64,000 nt of DNA from Mycolicibacterium fluoranthenivorans (GCF_011758805.1 NZ_JAANOW010000001.1:434001-498000); one strand, 5' to 3'; shown: positions 53,429 to 62,723, counted from the stretch's first letter. Notes: a model not told the origin generated them from the sequence alone. A program made the numbers and translations.

Positions 53429-56358
53429 CTCGTCTCCTCGAGCATCGCCACGGCGACGGACAGGCAAATCCGCCGGACCGTGGGCCAATCGGTATCGGCC
53501 GATGCGAACGCGTCGGCCGGGTCGTCCTCTGGGCGCGGGTCGGCCAGCCGCCTGATCAGCTGAGTGGCCACCCACTGCGACCGCGGGTGCTGTCCACAGT
53601 AGTACCGGTCCATCCCGGCCAGCACCGAAGCCGCTGTCTCGGTGTCCATCGATGTGGCCATACCGGCGAAATCCGCGTAGTCCTTGGCGCTGTTGCGGGC
53701 CATGATCAGGTAGCCCTTGAGACGCAGCGTCTCGGCGCCGGTCGGTATCAACAGGCGGTCCCCGGTGGGCAGCTGGACGTTGGTGGTCTCCATCGGCGCG
53801 AAGTCGTTGCGGGCGAGCCGCTCCGCGGGCGAGCGCTCGGCGCCCGAGGCGATCTCCAGCGCGTCCAGGGCCACCGCGAGCCGGCCGCGCCACATCGTGA
53901 CCGGGTGCACCGGCTTGGTGACGGTCTGCGTCACGCCGGTGGCGCCGCCGCCGGCACGACCGGCACCGACGCCGGCGAACCGGCGTGCGCCCGCGAGCTG
54001 GGCCACCCGCGGCCGGCAACCATTGAACACCAACGGATCGGCGACGATGATCGACTGCGGCGCAAGGGTTTTGAGTCTGGCCGAGGATTTCATCACCACG
54101 CGTAGATCTCCGCCGGGGGCGACCAGACCGGAGATGTCATCCGGGATGAGGACCAGGTCGCCGATATCGATCTTGGGGAGCGGCTTCTCGAAGTCCACCG
54201 ACGGCAGGATGCGGTCCAGCCAGGCCGGCAACCACCAGTTCCACTGATCGAACATCGCCATCAACGCGGGCACCAGCACCAACCGCACCACCGTGGCGTC
54301 CACCGCGATCGCCGTCGCGCACGCGACACCGAGTTGGGCGACCAGCGGCATGCCGGCGAACGCGAAACCGATGAACACCGCGATCATGATCAGCGCCGCG
54401 CTGGTGATGGTGCGCGCACTGGTGCTCACCCCATAGGCGACCGCGTCGCGGGTGTTGTTGGTCTGCAGGAACCGCTCCCGGATGCGGGTCAGCAGGAAGA
54501 TCTCGTAGTCCATCGACAGGCCGAACGTCATCGCCAGCACCAGCGGCGGGATGGTGCTGTCCAGCGATGCCAGCGGTGCGAACCCGAGGTCCTCCAGCCA
54601 GCCCCATTCGAAGACCATCACCAGGCTGCCGTACGCCGCGGCCACCGACAGCACCGTCATCAGCACGCCCTTGAGGGCCAGGAACACCGACCGGATCGAG
54701 ATGAGCAGCATCACGAACGCGATCACGCAGACGAACACGAAGACCCACGGCTGCATGGCCGAGACCTGATCGTCGAAGTCCTTGATCAACGCGGTGGGGC
54801 CGCCGACATCGACCCGCACACCGTCGGTCTGCAGCTTCGGCAGTTCGGCGCGCAGCCAGTCCACCGTCCTGCGTGCCCCGAGGTCCTCCGGGTCCACCGA
54901 CAGCACCGCCGACATCAGGGCGTTGCGGTTGTCCTTGCCGAACACCGGCGGCGACACCGTCGCGACATCGGGTGCCTGGGTGATCCTGGTGTGGATGGCG
55001 TCCAGCACGGGCGCCGACTGGGGCGCGTCGGCATCGCCCGTCGGGAAGGTCACCAGGATCCGGATCGGCCCGAGTGCACCCGGCCCCAGCGCTTCGGCGG
55101 CCGCGTTGACGCCGCCGCGGATCTCGTGGCTGGGGTCGAACTGGCGCAGCATGCTGTTGCCCAGCGACATCGCGAAGGCCGGTGCGGCCATGGCGAGCAG
55201 CAGGATCGACGCCAGCAGCGCCGACAGCCAGGGCCGGTGCATGACCCAGCCGATCCACCGGGTCCAGAACCGGGACTGGGTGGTGTCGGCCCGTCGCGAC
55301 CAGTGCAGCAGCGCCGACCGTTTGGCCGCGGCCCGGCCGAACGTGGCCAGCACCGCCGGGGTCAGGGTGGTCGAGGTGAGCACCGCGATGGCGACCGTGA
55401 GGATCGCGCCGGTGGCCATCGAGCGCAGTACCGGGGTCCCGATCAGATAGATACCGGTGACCGAGGCGATGACGGTGAGCCCGGACAGCACCACGGCCAG
55501 GCCGGAGGTGGCCATCGCGGCATCGGTGGCCTGGGCAGGGTCGCGGCCGGCGCGCAGCTCTTCCCGGAACCGCATCAGGATGAACAGGGAGTAGTCGACC
55601 GCCAGCGCGATGCCGAACATGGACACCGTCGAGGTGACGAACACCGACATGGTCGACACCATCGACAGCAAGAAGACGACGCCCATCGTCACCACGACGG
55701 TGCACACCGCGAGCAACATGGGCATCGCCGCGGCGGCCAGCGACCCGAACACCGCCAGCAGCACGATCAGCACGACGGGCAGGTTCCACTGTTCGGCCTG
55801 GGCGATGTCGTGTTTGGTGGCGGTCTGGGCCGCCGCGCCGAGGGCGCCCTGGCCGATGACGTACAGCCGGACCTTGCCATCCTGGGTCTGCCCGGCCTGA
55901 TCCCCGACGATGCCGACCTTGGTGCGTAGTTGCTTGGCGATGTCGACGGCGCCGCTGTTGTTGAAATCCAGCTGCAGGGTGACGACGTAGGGCCGGTCCG
56001 GGGCGGGTGGTGGCTGTTGCCGGCCGCCGGCGGCGGCGGCGACAGGCGGGACGACCTTCACCCCGGGCACCTCGGCGGCGATGCGCTGCAGATCGGCCAC
56101 GGCCGCGTTCATATCCTCGAACGACGCGTCCGCCCGCGGCACCGCGACCAGTGCCAATGGCGACGCGCCCTGTTCGGGGAACTGCGCTTCGAGCTGGCGC
56201 TGGACGTAGAGCGATTGCGATCCGGACACCTCGAAACCGCCGCCGGTGAGATTGTCCGACTGGCTCATCGCGAGATAGACCGAGGGCACGAGCAGCAGCA
56301 GCCATGCGACAAACACCGCCCAGCGATATCTGCGCAGGCCGCTACTCAAGCGCAACAT
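53425..56358 (-). CDS. mmpL11: RND-family lipid transporter MmpL11
   Basis: This 977-residue MmpL protein (966 in M. tuberculosis) has about 11-12 membrane segments, two periplasmic porter domains and a long cytoplasmic C-terminus. The proton-relay Asp-Tyr pairs appear in IALAVDYSLFILMRFREEL and FGLSMDYEIFLLTRIRERF. MmpL11 exports long-chain lipids (monomeromycolyl diacylglycerol, mycolate wax esters) for the outer membrane and has been linked to heme uptake with Rv0203. The ATG at 56358 has no strong ribosome-binding site. A 373-base intergenic region upstream carries several inverted repeats. Confidence 0.93.
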   Translation of the reverse strand: MLRLSSGLRRYRWAVFVAWLLLLVPSVYLAMSQSDNLTGGGFEVSGSQSLYVQRQLEAQFPEQGASPLALVAVPRADASFEDMNAAVADLQRIAAEVPGVKVVPPVAAAAGGRQQPPPAPDRPYVVTLQLDFNNSGAVDIAKQLRTKVGIVGDQAGQTQDGKVRLYVIGQGALGAAAQTATKHDIAQAEQWNLPVVLIVLLAVFGSLAAAAMPMLLAVCTVVVTMGVVFLLSMVSTMSVFVTSTVSMFGIALAVDYSLFILMRFREELRAGRDPAQATDAAMATSGLAVVLSGLTVIASVTGIYLIGTPVLRSMATGAILTVAIAVLTSTTLTPAVLATFGRAAAKRSALLHWSRRADTTQSRFWTRWIGWVMHRPWLSALLASILLLAMAAPAFAMSLGNSMLRQFDPSHEIRGGVNAAAEALGPGALGPIRILVTFPTGDADAPQSAPVLDAIHTRITQAPDVATVSPPVFGKDNRNALMSAVLSVDPEDLGARRTVDWLRAELPKLQTDGVRVDVGGPTALIKDFDDQVSAMQPWVFVFVCVIAFVMLLISIRSVFLALKGVLMTVLSVAAAYGSLVMVFEWGWLEDLGFAPLASLDSTIPPLVLAMTFGLSMDYEIFLLTRIRERFLQTNNTRDAVAYGVSTSARTITSAALIMIAVFIGFAFAGMPLVAQLGVACATAIAVDATVVRLVLVPALMAMFDQWNWWLPAWLDRILPSVDFEKPLPKIDIGDLVLIPDDISGLVAPGGDLRVVMKSSARLKTLAPQSIIVADPLVFNGCRPRVAQLAGARRFAGVGAGRAGGGATGVTQTVTKPVHPVTMWRGRLAVALDALEIASGAERSPAERLARNDFAPMETTNVQLPTGDRLLIPTGAETLRLKGYLIMARNSAKDYADFAGMATSMDTETAASVLAGMDRYYCGQHPRSQWVATQLIRRLADPRPEDDPADAFASADTDWPTVRRICLSVAVAMLEETR

Positions 56359-56731
56359 GAACTGCTGGATGGCGAGCCTCCGCCTCTCTCCCCGCCGCTG
56401 GTAGCCCGGAGCCTACCGCAGCACGCTGTGTCCTGACCTGCCCTGAACCCGCTCGTGACCCGCTGTGAACAGCGGGTGCGGCTGCGCACGGGCTCTGACG
56501 TGGGACTGGGCTGTCCGGTGTCCCCACGGTGTGGAGCGGGTCACGGTGCACCGGCCGGGCCGGTATGCGCCACCCTCAGCTGAAAGTTTGCTGCGCCGAT
56601 TTCCCGCGGTCGGCGGGGAATGGCATCATGGCGGAGGAGTTTCCGGGTCGGGGGCCCGAAAGTCTGCGGAAAACGCCGGTCATCACCGCTGCGCGACCGG
56701 CATCGCAGTCGTCACCGTGAAGGAGTGACCC
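56359..56731. promoter_or_regulatory. mmpL11/heme-protein divergent region with several inverted repeats
   Basis: No convincing gene is seen in these 373 bases. Inverted repeats are ACCCGCTGT-GA-ACAGCGGGT (56458-56477), ACCGGCC-G-GGCCGGT (56550-56564), TCGGG-GG-CCCGA (56648-56659) and GCCGGTC-N13-GACCGGC (56675-56701). The region must hold the promoters of both divergent genes. The heme-protein gene has AAGGAG 5 bases before its ATG. No obvious IdeR box was recognised. Confidence 0.5.
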
Positions 56732-57319
56732 ATGACGATGACGTTCCGAGCCCCGCGCTCCCTACGTCGTGCCCTGTTCGGAGCGTTCGCTGTGAGTGCG
56801 CTCGGTGGTGGGGTGGCGGTGGGTTTGCTCACCCCGGCCGCCACCGCGGCACCCGATCCGTGCGCGGCCAGCCAGATCGCCAAGACCATCGGCTCGGTGG
56901 CGAACTCGACGGGGACGTACCTCGACGCTCACCCCGAGACCAACCAGGCGCTGACGACGATCGCGCAACAGCCTGCCGGGCCCCAGTCGCTCGCCGCGAC
57001 CAAGACGTACTTCGACGCCAACCCGCAGGCCGGCAAGGATATGCAGCAGTTGCAACAGCCGTTGGTGTCGCTGTCCACCCAGTGCCGGCTGCCGATCACG
57101 ATGCCGCAGCTGCTGGGCCTGATGCAGGCGGCCCAGAACGCCTCCCCAGGAACGTCCCCCGCCACCCCGGGAGGTTTGCCGGCAACCCTGGCTCCGGCAC
57201 AGTCGCTCGGTGCCGCAGGGACCCCGGTGGCCACCATGCCGGCCGCCACGGCGCCGTCGGCGGCGGGTGGATCGGGTTCCGGACCGCTGCCCGGGCCTGC
57301 CACCATCGCTTCCCGGTAG
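56732..57319 (+). CDS. Secreted heme-binding protein (Rv0203-like) with C-terminal tail
   Basis: This 195-residue exported protein has a signal peptide (residues about 1-40) and the helical Rv0203 fold: Cys44 and Cys118 for the disulfide, and the heme-site motif YLDAH with Tyr63 and His67. In M. tuberculosis Rv0203 binds heme outside the cell and is proposed to deliver it to MmpL3/MmpL11, the transporters that flank it here too. After about residue 135 this protein has a Pro/Ala/Ser-rich tail of 60 residues that Rv0203 lacks. The gene is divergent from mmpL11. Confidence 0.88.
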   Translation: MTMTFRAPRSLRRALFGAFAVSALGGGVAVGLLTPAATAAPDPCAASQIAKTIGSVANSTGTYLDAHPETNQALTTIAQQPAGPQSLAATKTYFDANPQAGKDMQQLQQPLVSLSTQCRLPITMPQLLGLMQAAQNASPGTSPATPGGLPATLAPAQSLGAAGTPVATMPAATAPSAAGGSGSGPLPGPATIASR

Positions 57320-57435
57320 CCCGGGCGACCCGTGCGCACCCGCTGAGTCGGCGGTGCGACCTGGGAATTCGTGGTTTCTGACGATTCGTTGTCAGCAAGC
57401 CGCGAAACTCCCTCGGGATTCTGCTTAGCTTCTTG

Positions 57436-57465
57436 GTGTCGGTCACCGAACACGGTTACCGACAC
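57436..57465. promoter_or_regulatory. 30-bp near-perfect palindrome upstream of the second heme-fold gene
   Basis: Arms GTGTCGGTCACCG (57436-57448) and CGGTTACCGACAC (57453-57465) pair with one mismatch around AACA. A TAGCTT -10-like box precedes it at 57426-57431, so the palindrome would sit at the start of the 5' leader as an operator or a stable RNA hairpin. Confidence 0.6.
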
Positions 57466-57500
57466 AGGTGAACATGCAGAATTCGGTAAGGAGCTTGACC

Positions 57501-57896
57501 ATGTTGCTCTCGGCTCGTGCTGCGCGGCGTGCGGTTGCTGGCGCGGTAGGCACCGGCGCACTCGCCGGTGCGATGTTGTTCGGGGCTTTTTCGTCGGCCA
57601 TCTCGGTAGCCCATGCTGACGATCCCGCCAACAATCCGCCCAACTGCACTGCCGGCGACCTGGCTCAGGTGGCCGCCGGAGTCTCCGCGGGGACCTCCGC
57701 GTACCTCTTCACCCACCCGGATGTGAACTGGTTCTTCACCAGCCTCGAGGGCCTGCCCCGCGACCAGGTCCGCGCCAAGGTGACCGAGTACCTGGACCAG
57801 AACCCGCAGACCAAGGCGGAGCTGACCGGTATCCGTCAGCCGCTGGTGGATCTCAAGAACCGCTGCGGCGCCGGACCGGCGCCTGCCATACCGTAG
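57501..57896 (+). CDS. Second secreted heme-binding-fold (MHB) protein
   Basis: This 131-residue protein has a signal peptide (about residues 1-39, ending AHA) and a compact helical domain with the same plan as Rv0203: Cys49 and a late Cys for a disulfide, and YLFTH with Tyr68 and His72 at the heme-site position. Sequence is otherwise diverged ([14 protein letters not shown] replaces the polar stretch). ATG 57501 is supported by AAGGAG 7 bases upstream; GTG 57468 is less likely. It appears to be a tandem paralogue of the preceding gene. Confidence 0.82.
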   Translation: MLLSARAARRAVAGAVGTGALAGAMLFGAFSSAISVAHADDPANNPPNCTAGDLAQVAAGVSAGTSAYLFTHPDVNWFFTSLEGLPRDQVRAKVTEYLDQNPQTKAELTGIRQPLVDLKNRCGAGPAPAIP

Positions 57897-57901
57897 GTAG
57901 C

Positions 57902-58624
57902 GTGCCTGGCGCCCTCGACTCAGTCTCCTCGGAGAGCACCGGTCGAATGGTGCTCATGGTCGACGACGACCCGGACGTACGAACGTCGGTAGCTCGCGGG
58001 CTACGGCATTCGGGGTTCGACGTCCGGGTCGCGGCCAACGGCAAGGAGGCGCTGCGCCTGTTGTCCACCGAAGCGCATGACGCGCTCGTGCTGGACGTGC
58101 AGATGCCCGAACTCGACGGGGTCGCCGTGGTCACGGCGTTGCGCGCACTGGGTAACGACATCCCGATCTGTGTGCTCTCGGCGCGGGACACCGTCAACAA
58201 CCGGATCGCCGGCCTGGAGGCCGGCGCGGATGACTACCTGACCAAACCATTCGATCTGGGTGAGCTGGTGGCGCGGCTGCACGCGCTGTTGCGCCGGGCC
58301 GGTCATTCCGACCGGCCGTCGGACACCATGTCGGTGGGTCCACTGACCATAGACACCGCCCGGCGGTTGGTCTTCGTCGACGGCGATCGCGCGGACCTGA
58401 CCAAGCGCGAATTCGATCTGCTCGCGGTTCTCGCCGAGAACGCGGGCGTGGTGCTCTCCCGGCAGCGGCTGCTGGAACTGGTGTGGGGATACGACTTCGA
58501 CGTGGACACCAACGTCGCCGACGTGTTCGTGTCCTATCTTCGGCGCAAACTCGAGCGCGACGGCCATCCTCGGGTCATCCACACGGTCCGCGGGATCGGG
58601 TACGTCCTGCGGGAGGAGGCGTAG
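57902..58624 (+). CDS. OmpR-family response regulator, PrrA-like
   Basis: This 240-residue regulator has a receiver domain with phospho-acceptor Asp65 ([11 protein letters not shown]), the acidic pair at VDDDPD, the switch residues in VLSARD and Lys in [10 protein letters not shown], and an OmpR winged helix ([37 protein letters not shown]). It is close to PrrA of M. tuberculosis (Rv0903c), but the location is different, so it is a paralogue or relocated copy. TACCGT at 57889-57894 ends 7 bases before GTG 57902, suggesting a near-leaderless start. The kinase gene follows 3 bases after its stop. Confidence 0.88.
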   Translation: MPGALDSVSSESTGRMVLMVDDDPDVRTSVARGLRHSGFDVRVAANGKEALRLLSTEAHDALVLDVQMPELDGVAVVTALRALGNDIPICVLSARDTVNNRIAGLEAGADDYLTKPFDLGELVARLHALLRRAGHSDRPSDTMSVGPLTIDTARRLVFVDGDRADLTKREFDLLAVLAENAGVVLSRQRLLELVWGYDFDVDTNVADVFVSYLRRKLERDGHPRVIHTVRGIGYVLREEA

Positions 58625-58627
58625 CGC

Positions 58628-60058
58628 GTGCGGCTGTCCCGTTTCGGTCGGTCCGCATCGCTGCGCACCCGGGTGGCGCTGGCCTCGGCGGTCGCCGCGG
58701 CCGCCGTCGTCGCCGGATTCACCATCCTCACCTCGGTGGTGCTGGCCAGCAATGACGATGCGCAGTTGGACCGGCGGCTGGATTCGATCGTCGAGGCGAG
58801 CATGTTTCCCGAGCAGCTGGCCGACCCCAAGCGTGGCGTGCTCACCACCGGCCGATCGATGTCCACCGGCCAGGTGGTCTTCCAACGCGGCTTCCAGTTG
58901 CCGTCGTTGTCGCCCGGCACCGACACCGTCGTGGTCAACGGCGTGGACTACCGGGTGCGCACCATCAAGATGACCCAACAGGCCGGAAATGTGTTGGTGT
59001 CCATCGGGATCCGGGCCGACAGCATCCTGCTGAACCGGGCCAGGATCCCGTTCTACACCGCGGTCGGGGTGTTCACCGTGATCGTCGCGGGCGGGCTGGG
59101 CTGGCTGCTGGCCGGCCCGGCGGTACGGCCGCTGCGCAAGCTCACCGAGCAGACCACGCGACTGGGTGGTGGCAGCGAACAGATGCCGGCGGTCACCGGC
59201 GCGCGGGAGGCCGAGGAACTCTCCGATGCGATGGCCGGAATGCTGCGCCGGCTGGCCGCCGCCCAACAGGCGACCACGAATTCCCTTCAGGCCGCCCAGG
59301 ATTTCGCGGCCAACGCCGCCCACGAACTGCGCACCCCGCTGACGGCGATGCGCGCCGACCTGGACACGCTGCGCATCCACAACCTGCCCGACGAGGAGCG
59401 CGACGAGGTCGTCGCCGACCTGCTGCGGGCGCAGCTGCGCGTCGAGGCCACCATCACCGCGCTGGGACAACTGGCCTCCGGCCAACTCGCACAGGTCGAG
59501 GACCGGGAGCCGATCGATGTCACCGACCTGCTCGACCGGGTGGCGCGGGAGAACCGGCGCACCGGCAGCGCGGTCGAGATCACCGTGGAGGCGGATGACG
59601 ACCTGGGCACCGTGTGGGGCTGGCCCGGCGGTCTGCGCCTGGCGGTGGACAACCTGGTGCGCAACGCGGCGACCCACGGTGGTGCCGAGCATGTCGTGCT
59701 GACCGGACATCGCCGGTCCCACACCATCGACATCATCGTCGACGACGACGGCGCAGGCGTGCCGGCCGACGAACGGGACATCGTGCTGGGCCGGTTCGCC
59801 CGCGGCAGTACGGCCGCGCCCGGCGGTTCCGGCCTGGGGCTGGCGCTGGTCACCCAGCAGGCCGATCTGCACGGGGGCGAACTCGATCTCGCCGACAGTC
59901 CGTTGGGCGGCCTGCGTGCGACGCTGACCATCGCCATCTCGGCTCCGGTGGACCCGGACGCCACCGTGCCGGTCAGGACCGGGACGCCACCTTGGCGGCG
60001 GCGCGCCAGCCGAGTAGCAGGATGGCGGTCGTCAGGGATGCAACCACCACAAAGCTGA
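58628..60058 (+). CDS. Sensor histidine kinase, PrrB-like
   Basis: This 476-residue kinase has two membrane segments (about residues 15-40 and 143-165) enclosing a periplasmic sensor, then a HAMP linker (AVRPLRKLTEQTTRLGGG), the H-box NAAHELRTPL with His232, an N-box (VDNLVRNAATHGG), G1 DDDGAGVP and G2 GGSGLGLAL. It would phosphorylate the adjacent response regulator. The periplasmic signal is unknown. The last 35 residues are basic and unlike the family; their codons overlap the convergent DUF3054 gene by 86 bases. Confidence 0.88.
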   Translation: MRLSRFGRSASLRTRVALASAVAAAAVVAGFTILTSVVLASNDDAQLDRRLDSIVEASMFPEQLADPKRGVLTTGRSMSTGQVVFQRGFQLPSLSPGTDTVVVNGVDYRVRTIKMTQQAGNVLVSIGIRADSILLNRARIPFYTAVGVFTVIVAGGLGWLLAGPAVRPLRKLTEQTTRLGGGSEQMPAVTGAREAEELSDAMAGMLRRLAAAQQATTNSLQAAQDFAANAAHELRTPLTAMRADLDTLRIHNLPDEERDEVVADLLRAQLRVEATITALGQLASGQLAQVEDREPIDVTDLLDRVARENRRTGSAVEITVEADDDLGTVWGWPGGLRLAVDNLVRNAATHGGAEHVVLTGHRRSHTIDIIVDDDGAGVPADERDIVLGRFARGSTAAPGGSGLGLALVTQQADLHGGELDLADSPLGGLRATLTIAISAPVDPDATVPVRTGTPPWRRRASRVAGWRSSGMQPPQS

Positions 60059-60335
60059 ACGCGGTACCGGCGGCGGTGGCCTCGCGCAACACCATGCCGA
60101 TCGCCACGGTGCACACCCAGATGATCAGGCCCGTCGGGGTGATCGCGGTGGGTCGCTGCCAGCCCCGCGCTGCCAGCCAGCCGACGAGGGTGCCGGTGAG
60201 GAACGGCCACGCCGTCTGGGCGACCCCGTCCAGCGTCACCCCCTCGGCGTGGCTGCGCCGGCCTATCGCGCAGAAGACGATGACGGCCACCACATCGGCG
60301 GTCACGGCGGCCAGGACGGTGCTGCGTTTATTCAC
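59973..60335 (-). CDS. DUF3054 membrane protein
   Basis: This 120-residue protein has four predicted membrane segments and the DUF3054 pattern (ADVVAVIVFCAIGRRSH near the start, AWPFLTGTLVGWLAARGW in the middle, then GMVLREATAAGTAFSFVV). The function is unknown. GTG 60335 overlaps the M23 stop by 8 bases, so it is the last gene of the minus-strand operon YbhN-M23-DUF3054. Its 3' end overlaps the histidine kinase gene antisense by 86 bases. Confidence 0.85.
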   Translation of the reverse strand: MNKRSTVLAAVTADVVAVIVFCAIGRRSHAEGVTLDGVAQTAWPFLTGTLVGWLAARGWQRPTAITPTGLIIWVCTVAIGMVLREATAAGTAFSFVVVASLTTAILLLGWRAAAKVASRS

Positions 60336-61557
60336 CGGAGTAGTCCATCACATCGGAAACCAATGGGGTGACCTCGGATTCGTCACGGGCGTGCGAGCCG
60401 GGCCGCAACGGCGCCGGCTTGCCCGCGATCAGGGTGTCGAAGACGTCGATGCTCGCGGTCTGGGCGTCCAGCCGAAACGAGGTGAACACGAACGGCAGCC
60501 CGTCCGAACGCAGCGGATCGGGGGAGTCCATCACGTGGAAGTGCAGGTGTGGTGCATCCGAATTGCCGGTGTTGCCCAGGCTGCCGAGCACCTGTCCGCT
60601 TGTGAGCCGTTGTCCCGGTTGGACTTTCACGCTCCCGGTTTTCAGATGGGCATACAGCGCATAGTTGCCGTTGCCGAGATCCTGGACGACGTGATTACCG
60701 GCGTACTGATCCAGGGGCAGCCCCGTCGGTGTCTGCCCCGGCACTTGTTCGGGCAGGCCGTCGAGGACGGCGACCACGGGTCCGTCGGCGACGGCGTGGA
60801 TATCGGTGCCGAAGTACGGGTAACTGGTCAGCTTGCCGGCGGGGCCGTTGAGCAGCCGGTAGCCGGGGTCGAGCTGGACGTAGTCGATGGCGAACCGCTC
60901 GGCGGCCCACAGCTGGCCGTCGAGCGGGTTGAGGGCCATCCGGTGCGGCGTCATCTCGCAACATCCGTTGGCGTCCAGCCATTTCGGTCCACGCAGCGGA
61001 GGCGCGATCTGCACCGGCTTGCGGGTCTGCACCGTCACCGGGGCCACCGTCTCGGTCATGATCGGGGGTAGCAACGGGGGAGCGGGCTGGCTCAGCGCCA
61101 CGGTGATCGTGTGGTCGAGTCGGGTCGGGATATTTCCCGGGGCGACCGTGGCATCGATCCACACGGCCGCGGTCTGCGCGGGGCCGATGGTGGTGGTGGG
61201 TTTCGCGGCGGCGCCCAGTATCCGGGTCCAATGTGCCAGCGCGTCACCGGAAAGGGACAGCAGTGATGCGCCGCCACCCTGCACCGTCACCGTCGAGACG
61301 GTGACGTCCTGACTGAGGACGTTGGTGAGCAGCAACTCGTAGGCCAGATGGGTCCGCCCGTCGGTGCCCGGCACCGGGATGGGGGCGGCGACGGGACGGG
61401 CCAGCAGCGGGGTGGCGACCGGCTCACCGGCCGGGGCGGGGGAGGTGGAGCTGGTGGGCGTGGCCGAACGCGTGGTCTCGCCGGTGCTGCCGGTGCAGCC
61501 GGCCGTCACCACGACGGTGCTGAAAAGAACTGCGGCCCAACGCATCAGAGCTGTCAT
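60328..61557 (-). CDS. M23-family (LytM) peptidase domain lipoprotein
   Basis: This 409-residue lipoprotein has the lipobox TAGC near residue 21, a Thr/Ser/Pro linker, a beta-rich domain (about 60-200) and a C-terminal M23 domain. Zinc ligands are kept: H-x3-D in NHVVQD and the HLHFH motif, with YAHLKTGSVKVQPGQ and GQVLGSLGNTGNS. It could therefore cleave peptide cross-links in peptidoglycan or another wall peptide. ATG 61557 overlaps the upstream gene stop (ATGA). The same place in M. tuberculosis (Rv0203-Rv0204c) holds no such gene. Confidence 0.82.
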   Translation of the reverse strand: MTALMRWAAVLFSTVVVTAGCTGSTGETTRSATPTSSTSPAPAGEPVATPLLARPVAAPIPVPGTDGRTHLAYELLLTNVLSQDVTVSTVTVQGGGASLLSLSGDALAHWTRILGAAAKPTTTIGPAQTAAVWIDATVAPGNIPTRLDHTITVALSQPAPPLLPPIMTETVAPVTVQTRKPVQIAPPLRGPKWLDANGCCEMTPHRMALNPLDGQLWAAERFAIDYVQLDPGYRLLNGPAGKLTSYPYFGTDIHAVADGPVVAVLDGLPEQVPGQTPTGLPLDQYAGNHVVQDLGNGNYALYAHLKTGSVKVQPGQRLTSGQVLGSLGNTGNSDAPHLHFHVMDSPDPLRSDGLPFVFTSFRLDAQTASIDVFDTLIAGKPAPLRPGSHARDESEVTPLVSDVMDYSGE

Positions 61558-62723
61558 GAGTCGGGGTTGCGGGTGTTGTCGGGATCGGGGGTGAAGGTCA
61601 TGTCCTGGCTTTCGGTGGCGGTTTCGCGAGTGTCGTCCGGCTCGGGTTCCCGGTGCGGGTCGGCGTCTGGGTCCAGGTCCGCCTCGGTGCGGAACATGAA
61701 GAAGAAGATCACCCAGCCGATCGTGGAGATGAAGATCCAGCTGGCCAAGCGATAGATCAGCATTGCCGAAATGGCTTGGGCCAGCGTCATTCCGCTGGAC
61801 ACCAGGCCGGGTACCAGGACTGCCTCGACCACCAGCAGGCCGCCGGGCATCAGCGGGATCGAGCCGACCGCACGGGCCGCGGCGTAGGCCACCGTCAGCC
61901 CGGCCAGCGACGGGTGTCCGCCCGCGGCGTACGCGGCGAACGCCAGGCAGGCGACATCGGCGATCCAGTTGAACATCGACCAACTGAACGCATTCGTCAG
62001 TGCCCGCCGGCTGAGACTGACCGATTCCAGCTGTGTGAGCATCCTGCGCCAGCCGGCCAATCCGGTGTCGAGGGGTTTGCCCCGCACCGCGTTGAACCGG
62101 GACAACAGCCGGACGCCGATGCCGTCGATCTGTTGCGGATTGGCTGCGACGGTCTGCGCCAGCACCAGCAGCGCGACGAACCCGCCCAAGGTGAAGATCA
62201 GGGACAGCGGGTTCTTGCTGGCGCCGAGCAGGAATGCCCCGCCCAGGCCGAGCAGTGCCAGGCCGACCACCTGAAGCACCCCGGACATCACCAGCTGCCA
62301 CGAGGCCACCATCGGTGACGCGCCCCAGATCCGCTGCTGGCGGTAGACGAAGGTGGCCGACAGCACCGGGCCGCCGGGCAGGGTCGTGGACAGCGCGTTA
62401 CCCGCATAGAACGCGGCCTCGGACCGCCACTGCCTGACCTCCACACCGGCCGAACGCAGCAGGGTGCGCTGGATCTGGGCGAAACTGTGCATCGAGGCCA
62501 TCGCCGCGGCGACGGCCGCCAGCACCCACCATCCGTTCGCCGACAGCAGGCTCTTCCACGCCTTGGCCAGCTGGTCCCAGACCAGGACCAGTTCCACGGT
62601 CAGCACGATGACGGCGACTGCGAGGATGGCCCAGCGCACCCACCAGTACTTGCCGCGGCGACGGCCATCGGGTGGGGAGGCCTGGTGGTGGTCGCTGCTC
62701 ATCGGCGCGTCGTCATGCGACAC
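61554..62723 (-). CDS. YbhN/LPG-synthase-TM-like integral membrane protein (Rv0204c-like)
   Basis: This 389-residue protein has about eight membrane segments and the family features [19 protein letters not shown], the [26 protein letters not shown] block and [24 protein letters not shown]. Relatives include the flippase part of lysyl-phosphatidylglycerol synthase. It may move a lipid across the membrane. The acidic C-terminus ([18 protein letters not shown]) is disordered. It heads the operon with the M23 and DUF3054 genes, diverges from the AI-2E gene, and lies close to mmpL3 as Rv0204c does. Confidence 0.85.
   Translation of the reverse strand: MSHDDAPMSSDHHQASPPDGRRRGKYWWVRWAILAVAVIVLTVELVLVWDQLAKAWKSLLSANGWWVLAAVAAAMASMHSFAQIQRTLLRSAGVEVRQWRSEAAFYAGNALSTTLPGGPVLSATFVYRQQRIWGASPMVASWQLVMSGVLQVVGLALLGLGGAFLLGASKNPLSLIFTLGGFVALLVLAQTVAANPQQIDGIGVRLLSRFNAVRGKPLDTGLAGWRRMLTQLESVSLSRRALTNAFSWSMFNWIADVACLAFAAYAAGGHPSLAGLTVAYAAARAVGSIPLMPGGLLVVEAVLVPGLVSSGMTLAQAISAMLIYRLASWIFISTIGWVIFFFMFRTEADLDPDADPHREPEPDDTRETATESQDMTFTPDPDNTRNPDS

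Noticed and set aside
54137..56305. A 722-codon second minus-strand frame inside mmpL11
   Set aside because: It is the +1 shadow of mmpL11, Arg/Gly-rich with no recognisable domain.
58001..59872. A 623-codon minus-strand open frame opposite the two-component genes
   Set aside because: Both plus-strand genes have full sets of conserved motifs; the antisense frame has none.
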